Positions 49,912-60,933 are shown, counted from the first letter of the stretch. The stretch: DNA of 64,000 nucleotides from Prostheceraeus crozeri (GCA_907163375.1 CAJQUW010011515.1:1-64000), one strand, 5' to 3'. Notes: generated by a model from the letters alone, not told the origin. Numbers and translations: made by a program.

Positions 49912-50322
49912 TCAATTTTTCTTTATGGAAAGTTGAATGTGAATATCTGAAATTGCTTCAATCACTAGACTGCTACCATGATGGTTAAATGCGTTAAGAC
50001 GTTCAGCAATTTTTATCATATGTCTTTTAAAAAATTCTTCGGGGTGATCTACCATTTCCATTGAATAAGAAGCAAAATGGAAAGAGAGACTTTCCACCTC
50101 TTCCTTTCCAAAATGACTAAACTTAATTTTTGCAACTAATCGCACCATGACAATGCTATCAGATAATGTATTCATTAACTCTAGAAATAGAGTGCTAGCA
50201 TCATCGACCACTGCTTCGATGTCGGTCTCATCTTTATGAAAATTTATCACATAATCTTGAACAGCTCCTTTTAAACTTTGCCTATGAAAATGTAATGTTC
50301 CGCAGTCGTTTGAGAAAGACAT
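49912..50322 (-). CDS. Conserved 136-aa Polinton protein (B)
   Basis: ATG start; LVAKIKFSHFGKEEVESLSF in the middle and ISDIHIQLSIKKN at the end. Same as 1854-2264 with a handful of substitutions. Function unknown. It sits two bases upstream of the RING gene start. Confidence 0.6.
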   Translation of the reverse strand: MSFSNDCGTLHFHRQSLKGAVQDYVINFHKDETDIEAVVDDASTLFLELMNTLSDSIVMVRLVAKIKFSHFGKEEVESLSFHFASYSMEMVDHPEEFFKRHMIKIAERLNAFNHHGSSLVIEAISDIHIQLSIKKN

Positions 50323-50409
50323 GATCGCCCTTTATCTAACCCATCCATTGCATGAAAACAACAACTCTTCTCATAGTAACATTTATTGACTAACGGTAAC
50401 AAGCATGCA

Positions 50410-50942
50410 TTATAAATCAATGGTTTGAAACAGATAAAATAGATACAGCTGGTAACTATCATACAGCGGGCAATGATAACCATACAGGACTTTGGAAGTG
50501 TTGAGGTAAGGAGGAAAGAAGCATTGGTTATGAACGTAGCTACTACAACGAACAGACAAAATAGGAACACACAAATCCTTAAAACATTTCATGACTTCAT
50601 GGTAGTGTTGATTCACTCTACTATCCCAAGGCGGGAGCAAAATATCATCAATGATTAGATTGGGAAATACTTTCCTCTCCTTACCAGGATTATTACAAAA
50701 GATGCGTATAACATTGAAAGCAGCTAAACATCGTTTAAAGTCAATAAGAAGAGCACTCTCACAAGAAAAGCCATAGTATTCAAAAATATTTCAGATTAAG
50801 TCCATGAATGTGTTTTCTCGCCCATTGATCAACATTGGGATCGCAGTTGGCATGTTGATGATAGACACTAACAATCTGATATGTCCAATTGTTCATAGCA
50901 ATAGCACTGAGCTCCTGTACAGGTTCACCCTCACAATCCATA
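50410..50942 (-). CDS. Putative exonuclease-like region (B)
   Basis: Counterpart of 2352-2882: MDCEGEPVQELSAIAM at the 50942 end and later PPWDSRVNQHYHEVM. It is not fully open and is treated as a fossil. The exonuclease idea rests on the DxE-like start only. Confidence 0.35.
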
Positions 50943-50993
50943 AAAATGATGATAGAAGCCTAAAACGGAAATTTACACATCTAAGGAAACGTT

Positions 50994-51242
50994 CTATAAC
51001 ATATTACAAAATGAAGAATTACATCGATGCTTTTCACGACAAAATACACAAATGATATGATGGCAACGAAGAAGTAAAACGTATCTAATAAGACCACGTC
51101 TACGACACTCAAAGCACATAAGCGAATTGTCATAGGGTAGAGTTAGGAAAGGACTAGTAATTTTCCTTCTTTGATTTGCGTTTTGAGGCAGCATTCTTCT
51201 CCGACTTGCGCTTCGTACCAATGCTGTTAAGGATTTGATCAA
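50994..51242 (-). CDS. Second RING-like protein (B)
   Basis: MCFECRRRG, RCHHIICVFCREKH and the trailing Cys pair are as in copy A. It overlaps the end of the upstream gene in another frame. The start is uncertain. Confidence 0.5.
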   Translation of the reverse strand: MIKSLTALVRSASRRRMLPQNANQRRKITSPFLTLPYDNSLMCFECRRRGLIRYVLLLRCHHIICVFCREKHRCNSSFCNML

Positions 51243-51873
51243 TTATGTCGTCCACGTTGGGTGGTTTTGGAATATATAGGATGGATTCCATATGCATGGA
51301 GAGCGAGGCTATTTTATTATCCTTGTGCCGACCATAATATAGCCCATTCACTTTGAAAAGGATATCCCAAGTACCTTCTCCGAGCTCGTCGCATGTGATG
51401 GGTGTTGAATGATCTCCCTCCTTCTTATAGTAAGTGCACCAATGTGATACCGGTAGGCAAATTTGGTTACCATCCCAAATCTTTCTATAGGGAGTATCCT
51501 TGTCATCTCTCGCCTTCCACTCTTGAGCAAAAGGAGTAGGAATGTACTCACGGGGATCAGTATGTAGTCCCCATACTGATTGTGCATTATCTTGACATCC
51601 GTGGAAGGGAGCATTCCCGTTTGGAGTACTACGCTATGACCGTCATAACGCAAGACTTGTTTAAATTTACGCTGTAGCGGTGTAGGATTATGTACCTTGG
51701 TTGTTTCTTCCACTGGCCTCAGTTGTAGATGATCTGATCGTAGCGAACCTTGTAACTTTTGACCGACATTTTGTCCTACTACTGCAGCAGATGGAGTAGA
51801 TGCCTGAAAATGAAAAAGATTGTATTAAGTTTACGTTCAAGGGAGGACAGGGAGGGAAGTAGCGACTTACCAT
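51154..51873 (-). CDS. First gene of the right-end cluster (B), region with 67-bp intron
   Basis: Counterpart of 3094-3869. The start ATG (51871-51873) is directly followed by GTAAGT, and the intron runs to 51804. The C-terminal basic end (KRKSEKNAASKRKSKKENY) is kept. The region is not fully open (about two breaks). The protein is not recognised. Confidence 0.55.
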
Positions 51874-51972
51874 TTTAGTTGGATAACAGAATAGGGAACT
51901 AGAGAGAGAGAAAATGTGCGTCCGTTACTCGTGTGATTCAATGATAGATGATTCTCACTGTGGAAGGCTCGC

Positions 51973-51982
51973 TATTTATATA
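51973..51982 (-). promoter_or_regulatory. TATA box of the right-end cluster (B)
   Basis: TATATAAATA on the minus strand, about 100 bases before the start codon at 51873, mirroring the box in copy A. Confidence 0.55.
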
Positions 51983-52019
51983 GAAATGCTTGATTCTCAT
52001 TGGATGACGATCCTCATTG

Positions 52020-53340
52020 GACAATAACATCAAGCTGATTCCAAATCTGGCCTCCGTTTACCAATACGAGCCTTCATTCGCCCGCTGGAGCTGTTTCTTG
52101 GGAAATTCTAACTCTGTCGTTTTTCGTCAATCTCCCAAAATCTTAAATGGCGTCTCACATCTAAACGAAGACAGATATGAACAAGCCGTTTCTTTCAGTG
52201 AATTTGTCTCACTCTTAGCTTTCAAACGAGCTATTGCACGACTTTCTACGATCTCTAGAACCAAGGTTGGAAGATCGGTGCCGGGGGGGGGGGTTTACGT
52301 CGGCGAAAATTTTTCTCTCCGATTGCTTTCAAATTCACCATACCGATGCAGAATTTCACGCTGAATCCGAATCTGGCCTCCGTTTTCCCATCCGATGCAT
52401 CGTTTTGGCGCTACAGCCCAAAACGTCCAAAATTCTAACTCTGTCGTTTTTCGACAGTCTCCCAAAATCTTAAATGGCGCCTCACATCTAAACGAAGACA
52501 GATATGAACAAGCCGATTCTTTCAGTGAATTTGTCTCACTCTTAGCTTTCAAACGAGCTATGACACAACGAAATCCGTCCACTAGAAGCAAAGTTGGAAG
52601 GTCGGTGCCGAGGGGGGGGGGTCAGTGAAATTTGATGAAACAAACTTTGGTGAGCGTCCCAGGTCGAAATGCCACACTTTGGAAAATTTTCAAAAATTTT
52701 TCCATACAAAGCCACTCTGACACTTAGGATTTTTTCAGGTGAGCTCCGACCTAAAATCTTGTAACAGCTCTAACTTTTGAACGGCTGGTCCGATTGACTC
52801 GCGACAAAAATGTCGTCGAGCAGTTTTTTCTCCTCTTTCAAACGAGTAGCTGTAAGACAAAATCCGTCCACTAGAACCAAAGTTAGAAGATCGCTGTCGG
52901 GGGGGGGGTCAGTGAAATTTGATGAAACAAACTTTGGTGAGCGTCCCAGGTCGAAATGCCACACTTTGGAAAATTTTCAAAATTTTGTCCATACAAAGTC
53001 ACTCTGACACTTAGGATTTTTTCAGGTGAGCTCCGACCTAAAATCTTGTAACAGCTTTAACTTTTGAATGGCTGGTTCGATTGACTCGCGACAAAAATGT
53101 CGTCGAGCAGTTTTTTCTCCTCTTTCAAACGAGTAGCTGTAAGACAAAATCCGTCCACTAGAACCAAAGTTAGAAGATCGCTGTCGGGGGGGGGGGGGGG
53201 GTCAGTGAAATTTGATGAAAAATGTTTAGGTGAGGGTCCCAGGTCGAAATGACACACTTTGGAAAATTTTCAAAATTTTACCCACAGAAAGCCACTCTGA
53301 CACTTAGGATTTTTTCAGGTGAGCTACGACAGTCCACCCT
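52020..53340. repeat. Subterminal tandem repeats of Polinton B
   Basis: Two arrays. The outer-gene side (52020-52610) holds about 330-bp units like those of A. The terminus side (52610-53340) holds about 290-bp units with 'cgcgacaaaaatgtcgtcg' and a G run (eight to fourteen G near 52265, 52612, 52900 and 53186). Units from 52768 and 53059 are nearly identical. Confidence 0.8.
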
Positions 53341-53532
53341 CCCAACCTGGCCGGCACACCACGCCAACCTGGAGAGCACATCACCTCGCGCTACGACCGC
53401 CGGCCAGAGGGGGGGGACGTCAGACTCGAAGCAACACGGCGGCACACCACGACCGACTCGACGGACAGGAGGGGGGACGTCAGCGACGGCGGCCATCTTG
53501 CGCTATCCAGAAGTGGAGTTTTACTTACTACT
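53278..53532. repeat. Outer right terminal inverted repeat of Polinton B
   Basis: GC-rich reverse complement of 32279-32540, ending CTTACTACT. Confidence 0.88.
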
Positions 53533-53538
53533 AACAAA
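53533..53538. repeat. Target site duplication of Polinton B (right)
   Basis: AACAAA, identical to 32273-32278. Confidence 0.88.
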
Positions 53539-53825
53539 TATTGATTATACGACTCTACCTGATTCTACCTGATTCGGTGACTAAAAAGAAATTTCCTTTA
53601 AAACTGGGATGGCTTTTGATCAGATATTGTCAAAAATCATTTATTTCTCGTATACCATGCATCGGCATTTTGACAGAATTAGCCTACTTTAATATCGATT
53701 GAACATGATTAATTGCTTTTGGGGAACAATGATAATGAAAATTAACTTTCAGCCTAATGTGTTTATTAAGCGGCACAATAATTACTTAATTATCAAAGTG
53801 CCGTTTACTGAACACATATTTGAAC

Positions 53826-53988
53826 TGTGCCGATCTCTATGTTTTGTTTATATTGATCAAATGTCTTTGTTTGTATTCTTGCGATTTGTTCAATATACTT
53901 TCGAGCGCTTATAGCGTGCTAACGAATTTGAGTGTTCTGTCTTGTACACATGTACATTTATTAAGATACCGGTGCATAGACCGGCACA
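53826..53988 (+). repeat. 5' LTR
   Basis: TGTGCCGATC ... CCGGCACA, 163 bp. The terminal inverted word TGTGCCG/CCGGCACA marks the LTR ends. Confidence 0.93.
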
Positions 53989-53992
53989 TTTA

Positions 53993-54001
53993 TGGTGTCA
54001 G
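53993..54001 (+). promoter_or_regulatory. Primer-binding site
   Basis: TGGTGTCAG, four bases after the 5' LTR, complementary to the 3' end CTGACACCA found in some tRNA-Leu species. Confidence 0.65.
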
Positions 54002-54081
54002 AATAAAACTGATATTTTGAGGTCTCCTTAATAATATTATTTGCTATTTTTCCAAATAATTCTCGTTTACCTATTGTGATT

Positions 54082-55305
54082 ATGGCTGGAATTATTAGAC
54101 AGCCTCAGTTGCCCGCTAATCCTAATGCTGAGGACTGGCGCTTCTTTAAGAGATTATTTGGTAAATACTGCTCTATCCACTCTGTGGATGATAAAGAGAA
54201 GCCAGCTTTGCTAGAGATGTGTCTAGGTAGGGATTGTTTGAGTGTTCTTGACGGCTTACCAGACCCGAAATCCACGTATGCTGAAATAGTTGACCGCATG
54301 GATAGTTATTTCCAAATTAGTTCTTCTTTGCTTATCCGTAGGAGAGATTTTATTCACGCTTCACAGAAAGATGGTGAAAGTGCAGGTCAGTTTGCTTGTC
54401 GTCTTCGTAGGATGGTGCAGGATTGTGGTTACACTAACGATAAGGCCAGCTTGTTAAGGGATGTTTTCGTGATAGGTGTACGTGATTCCAGGCTGTGCGA
54501 GCGGCTCTTGACAGAAGACCTTAGTACATTGACTTTTGAGCTAGCTTTACGAAAGGCTGAAGCATGGGAGACTGCTCGCGCTGATAGAGTGAAGGTTGAT
54601 TTTCAAACTAAAGCAGAAGTTAACGCTGTTCACTCAAGCGAGAGTAGGCCTACCAAGCCCAACGTTTCTTTTCTGAAAAATGAAGTTAAGCAGGACTCCA
54701 AGTCAGGTCGGAGCGACTTTTCTGGTGCTAAGTCGGATCAGTCAAAGGTCAAGCGTGCTTGTTATCGTTGCGCCTCAACAGAACATTTAGCCAATAGCTC
54801 CACTTGTCCTGCTCGGAATCGAGTATGCTCAAAATGTCAAAAGAAAGGCCATTATGCGAAATGCTGTTCGGAAAGTAGAACTACTGTTTCCCATGTCACT
54901 GAGTGTTTGAAAACCAAGAAACTTGCTGAGGAGACTCTAGATATTTATCATGTATCCAGTAGGCCTAGGGTCGAGGATGTGATTCGTAGCGTTGAAATCG
55001 ATGGAACTCCTGTTGACGCCTTGGTTGACACAGGTGCTTTCGTTAATGTGATATGTGTAAAGAATCTTTGTGATGATCATACGATCACTGCAGTGCATAA
55101 TAGCCTGAATGCCTATGGGAAAAAGAAATTGACTTGTTTAGGTATCGTTGACCTGCCAGTGAAGTATAACAGCAAATCCGTGTCCGCTACATTTTTTGTT
55201 TGTGAGGAGGATGATCCAGTTTTGCTCAGCTATGCTTTATGTCATCGTTTAGGAATTATTAGAACGGAGGGTGACGTGATGGTGATATCATCCGTGTTTG
55301 ATTGA
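54082..55305 (+). CDS. gag-pro: Gag with zinc knuckles and aspartic protease
   Basis: The ATG at 54082 opens a capsid-like helical gag (QLPANPNAEDWRFFKRLFGK). Two zinc knuckles follow (CYRCASTEHLANSSTC and CSKCQKKGHYAKCC), then the protease active site ALVDTGAFVNVI. Gag packages the RNA and the protease matures the polyprotein. The end overlaps the pol frame by a few bases in another frame, as in families that read through from gag to pol. Confidence 0.88.
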   Translation: MAGIIRQPQLPANPNAEDWRFFKRLFGKYCSIHSVDDKEKPALLEMCLGRDCLSVLDGLPDPKSTYAEIVDRMDSYFQISSSLLIRRRDFIHASQKDGESAGQFACRLRRMVQDCGYTNDKASLLRDVFVIGVRDSRLCERLLTEDLSTLTFELALRKAEAWETARADRVKVDFQTKAEVNAVHSSESRPTKPNVSFLKNEVKQDSKSGRSDFSGAKSDQSKVKRACYRCASTEHLANSSTCPARNRVCSKCQKKGHYAKCCSESRTTVSHVTECLKTKKLAEETLDIYHVSSRPRVEDVIRSVEIDGTPVDALVDTGAFVNVICVKNLCDDHTITAVHNSLNAYGKKKLTCLGIVDLPVKYNSKSVSATFFVCEEDDPVLLSYALCHRLGIIRTEGDVMVISSVFD

Positions 55306-57148
55306 AGGTCCGAGCTCTGTTCCAATGTCCAAAGCATGTCGTGTTGTACTGAAGGAGGGTGCTGAACCGAGTTCTTTTCGGGCTCGCAGGTTGCCGATTG
55401 CTCTTCATGAACCCGTACGGTCTAAGTTGCAGGAGATGGTGAAGGATGGCGTGATCGAGGAGGTTAAGGAACAAAGTGACTGGTGTTCCCCCATAGTCGT
55501 TAGTTACAAGAAGTCTGGAGATGTAAGACTGTGTGTTGATTTTCGCTATGTCAATAAGTTTGTAAAACGGCCTGAGCTACAAATGCCCACTGTTGAAGAG
55601 ATGACGAGTCGTATCCGAAGAGCTCGTTTCTTCTCTAAGTTGGATTGTAAGAACGGATTTTGGCAGATTCCCGTTGCCGAGGATTGCAGGGATGTACTTA
55701 CCTTTTCCACTCCTTTTGGAAGATTCAGGTTCAACAAATTACCGTTCGGACTAGCATCTTCTCCAGAAATTTTCCAGAAATTTATGTCTGAAATCTTGTC
55801 GGACTTGACTAACGTTTGTTGCTACCTTGATGACATTTTGCTCTACTCGGATACTGAGGAAGAGTCTGCAGTTCTGCTTGAGGTGTTGAGAAGGATAGAT
55901 AACATGGGAGTGAAACTGAATCATACCAAGTGCTCTTTTCACCAACCGTCTGTTGAATTCATAAGCTACACGTGTTCTGAAAGTGGTGTGATGCTTTCCA
56001 GGAAGTTGATTGATGATGTCCTAAACACACCGATACCAGAGAACACTGCGGCATTGCGATCGTTTTTAGGCCTAGCGTCCTATGTCTGTCATTCGAATGT
56101 TCCCCACTGTAGTACGCTACTGCAGCCATTGTGGCAAGTGCTGTCACACGATACTTGGGACTGGACTGCTGACGCTGATGAAGCTTTCAAGCGCCTGAAA
56201 GATGTTATGAATGATATCCACGCTCGAAGATACTTTCAGCCAGACAAGCAAGTTGTGGTTCAGAGCGATGCATCTGGGTATGGATTGGGTGGCGTGCTAC
56301 TGCAAGAAGGACACGCTGTCATGTTCGCTTATCGTAGACTCACTGACACTGAGAGGAGGTATTCGCAGGTTGAGAAGGAATGCCTGGGTGTGTTGTTTGC
56401 GTTGAATAGGTTCCGAAATTTTCTGATTGGACGCAATTTTAAAGTTCAGACCGATCACTTACCTTTGTTGAGACTACTGGAAAAGCCAGTTGATGTTCTA
56501 TCTATGAGATTGAGAAGATGGATTATGAGCATGCAATCTTTCACGTTTGATTTTGAACACATTAAGGGAAAGGTTAACATTCTGGCTGATGCTCTGTCAC
56601 GAAATCCTGTCCATTCAACTGAGGCCACAGATGGTGAGAGGGAGGACGTGACTATTTGTTTTATTCGAGATGTGATTTTTGCTCTTTTCGGTATGCCCGA
56701 AAGAATAATTTCTGATAACGGCACGGCCTTCAAAAGTGTTGAGTTTGAAGATTTTTTGAGAAGATGTGGAGTTGCTCATCATTGTTCTTCCGTTTACTAT
56801 CCTCAGGCGAAAGGTGCTGTTGAGAGAATGCATAGGACTCTGAAATCAAGGATCTCTAGAATGAGATTGTCCCACCCAGAGGTTTCTTTTGAACGCAGAT
56901 TCCAGAAGGCGTTGTATGATATTAGGAGTACTTTCAATGAGTCCACCGGTGAATCACCAGTGAAGAGGTTGTTAGGTCGGGAGATGAAGTCACACTTGTC
57001 GACCAATAGCGAACCAAGAAAGGTTAAGGAACAAAGTCTGGCCAAGCACTATGCTAGGATGAAAGGCGTTTCGAGGAGCTATGGGGTAGGACAGAAAGTA
57101 TATACCGCAGAGGTAGTGGAAGTGATTTCGAGTATCCTGGGGAGGTGA
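55298..57148 (+). CDS. pol: Pol: reverse transcriptase, RNase H, integrase
   Basis: RT: FSKLDCKNGFWQIPV, FNKLPFGLASSPEIFQ and CCYLDDILLYSD (catalytic DD). RNase H: VVQSDASGYGLGGVL and YSQVEKECLGVLFAL. Integrase: IISDNGTAFKS and SVYYPQAKGAVERMHRTLK, followed to about 57330 by a C-terminal part with TYRVQFPGG. It is shorter than usual for the family and is treated as a fossil. Confidence 0.9.
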   Translation: MIEGPSSVPMSKACRVVLKEGAEPSSFRARRLPIALHEPVRSKLQEMVKDGVIEEVKEQSDWCSPIVVSYKKSGDVRLCVDFRYVNKFVKRPELQMPTVEEMTSRIRRARFFSKLDCKNGFWQIPVAEDCRDVLTFSTPFGRFRFNKLPFGLASSPEIFQKFMSEILSDLTNVCCYLDDILLYSDTEEESAVLLEVLRRIDNMGVKLNHTKCSFHQPSVEFISYTCSESGVMLSRKLIDDVLNTPIPENTAALRSFLGLASYVCHSNVPHCSTLLQPLWQVLSHDTWDWTADADEAFKRLKDVMNDIHARRYFQPDKQVVVQSDASGYGLGGVLLQEGHAVMFAYRRLTDTERRYSQVEKECLGVLFALNRFRNFLIGRNFKVQTDHLPLLRLLEKPVDVLSMRLRRWIMSMQSFTFDFEHIKGKVNILADALSRNPVHSTEATDGEREDVTICFIRDVIFALFGMPERIISDNGTAFKSVEFEDFLRRCGVAHHCSSVYYPQAKGAVERMHRTLKSRISRMRLSHPEVSFERRFQKALYDIRSTFNESTGESPVKRLLGREMKSHLSTNSEPRKVKEQSLAKHYARMKGVSRSYGVGQKVYTAEVVEVISSILGR

Positions 57149-57724
57149 TAGAGAGAGTGGGTGAAGCCACCTATCGAGTCCAGTTCCCGGGAGGACGAAG
57201 TTCCGTGATAAACCAATACAACCTGAAGCCAAGGTGGAAAGAGAGCGACTCTGACGAGTACCTCGAGATTTCGTACGATGCAGAAGGTGGAGGAACGATG
57301 AGTATATTCCGTCCGTAGACGCCACCGGAGGAGAAGTCGAGCGAAGCGGTGGGACGAGAGACGCTGTCGGGAGAGACGTCGGACGAATCGGTGGGACCGT
57401 AGACGGGATCAGAGGAGAAGTCGGACAAGCAGGTGGAACAGTGGACGCAGTCGGGAGAGACTCGCAAGCAATGCAGACGAATACATGCGGAGGACGACCA
57501 AAGCGAGGCGAAGATCAGCCGACCGCGAGAAGTCGCCCAGGACGGACGCGGAACCGACCGCGGTACCTTGACGACTATGAGACTGACTTATCGTCGTAAG
57601 GAGTAATAACTATGACTGTTTTCTACTTGCGTCTTGAGATACGACCGTGCTATGAATTTGTGGGAGATTGGGACTGAAACTGTGTTTTTGCTTTCACCTG
57701 ACTAACGGCCTACTTTCTCCAGAC

Positions 57725-57735
57725 AAAAGGGGAAG
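57725..57735 (+). promoter_or_regulatory. Polypurine tract
   Basis: AAAAGGGGAAG directly before the 3' LTR; primes plus-strand synthesis in LTR elements. Confidence 0.75.
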
Positions 57736-57898
57736 TGTGCCGATCTCTATGTTTTGTTTATATTGATCAAATGTCCTTGTTTGTATTCTTGCGATTTGTT
57801 CAATATACTTTCGATCGCTTATAGCGTGCTAACGAATTTGAGTGTTCTGTCTTGTACACATGTACATTTATTAAGATAACGGTGCATAGACCGGCACA
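57736..57898 (+). repeat. 3' LTR
   Basis: 163 bp, differing from the 5' LTR at about three positions. Confidence 0.93.
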
Positions 57899-57903
57899 TG
57901 AAC

Positions 57904-60201
57904 TTAACCTAAATTTTCATTACTTCAACATTGATGAGACGCTATAAGCGCATAGGCTCATTGCCGAGGAGGGTCCGTCCCCCGCCGTTGCCAGTGCCCT
58001 TAATTAAATGTAACTGCACTTATACAAAGGCATTTCATCATAGTTAAGAGCTAGTATATAATACAAAATGCAGGACTAATTCCGGTCAGAAAATCACTTC
58101 TTTCGCACATGTAAATTGCACATGTGTACAGGCCCATCGTCGATAGTGACTGATAATGCAATTGCATGCTTATATTCATTTAACTGCGCAAGCTATCATC
58201 ATTTGGTCAGCGATGCGTGATTTAAAATAAAGTGACTTCAGCACTTAACGCATATAAATATGCCTAATACACGCAGCTACATGCAATTCTCCATTTCTGT
58301 GCTACCGGTACCCTATATGCTTTAGGCCTGCTACCGGAGACTTAGACCCATCAATTCCAGCAGTCGTAGTCCTATCAAACTGATATGACAGCGTTTCCCT
58401 GTTTTGCACTGCATGGAAAGGCCATGCAAAAGAAGGTATGTTGCATTATGCACTGGATAATTGCAAGACATTTCCAAGCAGAAACTAAACGTGGTGCTTA
58501 ATATTATTTCTATTTGAATAGAATTAGACGTTTATGTCTTGCAGCAAAAAAAGTCACGTACATTTACAGAGCGTTAAGTAAATTTACAGAATAAATGAAT
58601 ATGCTGGACCTCGGTTGAAATTGACAGCAATGTGATTTTACTCATTGTATTTGCGCACTCATACATGCCAGTTGAGCATGAAATAGTTACTAATTCAAAG
58701 TCTACAGGCAGGCCTGTGCAAAATCTAAGTAGGCCTGCAACGCATTTGGCATGAATGGGTTGTAGGACGTGGGTGCTGTACCCCAAAGTGCCCTCCTTGA
58801 AGTCGATGCAACACCTGCCCAAACCTCGTGCCGACGAAAATTCGCATCAAAACTTCATACACTTCATAAGCCTATAATACATGTATATTACACTGTAAAT
58901 CGCTGGATACGAAAATTACATACAAACATATACCAAAATTACATACAATTTGAAACTAACATCTGATGCGAGATTCTGGTATGCTTACAGATATCTGGTA
59001 TCTTTTTCATACCACACCTCACTTACTTTCGTATGTGATTGGTATGTAGCGATACGAACTATTCTATCTGTGATTGGCTGTTTTACACTGAAATACGAGA
59101 TGTTGGTATGTTTTACATACGAGACCCGATGCAAATTGGTATGTCTTTCGTATGAGCAGGTTTAAGTGACATAGCAAAAAATATATTACATACTACTGTC
59201 AAATAACATTTTTCAGTAATACCATTCGTGAAAAAAATTTTTTGATAGCGTGTTATTTAAGTAGATTAGATTTATTGTGTAATTTATGCTCCTCGAAATT
59301 GACGTCCTTGCTACTTGTCTAGCAACGTTAACAGGACGTTAGCTCTATTTTATGAACCAAGTAGATAAACATCATTCATTCAAACGATAACTTTTGTGCA
59401 ACCATGTTGACTTATATATCTCAAACATAGCTATTTTTGCGTTCATGAATTATAATGTGTTTTATTTCGGATTGATAATATGCTTACAGTAGTTCCAAAA
59501 TTACATAATGGATAATTGTTGATAACCTCGTGCCGACGAAAATTCGCATCAAAACTTCATACACTTCATAAGCCTATAATACATGTATATTACATGTACA
59601 TGAACATTACATATACAATTATACATGTACAATGTACACATGTACATGCACTCATTTTGGGAGATAAGATGAATGTGTACGTATGTTAACAATCTTGAAT
59701 TGCACATGCACAGAAATTACACAGATATGATACAGAAACATCATATCAATAATGTTCAATGCTACTCTAAATGAAAACCATCAATTTTCTGAAAATTATT
59801 CTTAAAAATGATCTTTAAAACTGACCTAACAGAAAGTCAATTTTGCCCAAATTTTTACTGAAACTTCAACATGCATACATACAACTAAAAGTCACAAAAA
59901 ATTAGACTTCTATCTTACTTATTTTAGGAGATATAAAAAGAAGTTGACATGGGCCCCACGGTCCTGATAGGATTAAGTCGAATTCCAGCGGACAAAGACA
60001 TTCTATCATACGCTGCGCTAAGTCAGATAAACTGTTGCGCTGATTTGGTTCGCTATTTGTTGCCAACAAGCAAGAATTTTTTCAATTTTGAAGTAGTTCA
60101 ATGCATGGATGTGTGTTGAACTTGGTTGACGCTTGGCATTATTGAAAAGCAGTACTCAAATGTTTTAATGAACAAACTAGCTATGCCTACAAATATCAGA
60201 A
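57904..60201. other. Non-coding stretch with a 70-bp direct repeat pair
   Basis: No gene is seen. An identical 70-bp word beginning CCTCGTGCCGACG stands at 58824-58893 and 59526-59595, 702 bases apart. Between them 'ggtatg' and 'cataccaa' words are frequent (58930-59160). Confidence 0.6.
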
Positions 60202-60209
60202 CTTTAAAG

Positions 60210-60933
60210 CAGGGATGCGGAGTCGGAGTTCCGGAGTCCTATCATTTTTGCTGGAGTCGGAGTCCTATCAAATTATAGGACTCTGGACTCCGGCCTAGAA
60301 CTAGACCCGAAATATAATACAAATAAATCATTTATCCTCGTGCATAGCTGTCAGTGTCTTGATGTCAACTTTCTCCGTCAAACAAAAGTAGAGACAGCAG
60401 TGCATGCAAAGCTTGAAATAGTTGAGGGAATGACCCGTGATAGTAAAAATAGGATTATCATTTTACTCGGTGATTTAGTAGAGATGACAAGCCTTCCTAG
60501 CCTCGATCACACCAACGCACCAAAGGTCACATCAGAGACAAAAATGAAATACTAGTTTGTTTGAGAACATTGCCTCTTACCCAAACGCTAATCGTGTGTG
60601 ATGGCTTCTCTAAGGCGCATATTAAAATCGAAGGTATGCTCATATTTTTTGGAGAAGAATGGGGATTTTCCTGCCTGCTAGAGACTGGAGAAAAGACATC
60701 AAGAAGATGAGAGGAGCCGAGTCGCATGCATCCAACTGAAAGCGACATTTGATCAACTTTCATCGAAAATGATTGATAATTGATGCAGCAATGATCACTA
60801 AATATAGGTTCAGGTAAGCCTATAATGATCTATGATGCAGGTTACCAGTTAATTTTTCAAAAAACTATGCTTTGAATTCTAGTAGTCGGAGTCGGAGTCC
60901 TGTCAAAATGATAGTACGTACTCCGCATCCCTG
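60210..60933. mobile_element. hAT-type non-autonomous element, copy 4
   Basis: Starts CAGGGATGCGGAGTCGG, ends ACTCCGCATCCCTG, with perfect 8-bp target duplication CTTTAAAG (60202-60209 and 60934-60941). Same orientation as copy 1 and its closest match. No gene is present. Confidence 0.92.

Larger units (their letters stand above)
32279..53532. mobile_element. Polinton B, structurally whole, 21.3 kb
   Basis: It begins AGTAGTAAGTAAAACTCC and ends in the reverse complement, flanked by the perfect 6-bp duplication AACAAA. It carries the full Polinton core set plus PC4-like and TBP-like genes, two RING proteins and a possible exonuclease. It is larger than element C and clearly of another lineage: a different polymerase type (motif A YYDQNNLYGSS) and integrase with a chromodomain. 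It is whole in structure but has roughly ten breaks across its genes. Near-identity to copy A implies recent spread of the family. Confidence 0.95.
53826..57898 (+). mobile_element. Ty3/gypsy LTR retrotransposon, Mag-like
   Basis: 163-bp LTRs (TG...CA) at both ends, 5-bp target duplication TGAAC (53821-53825 and 57899-57903), primer-binding site, gag-pol frames and polypurine tract. The LTRs differ at about three of 163 positions, under 2 percent, so it is fairly young. Two zinc knuckles and short LTRs fit the Mag/SURL-like clade. At 4.1 kb it is shorter than usual and broken (a few breaks). Confidence 0.93.
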
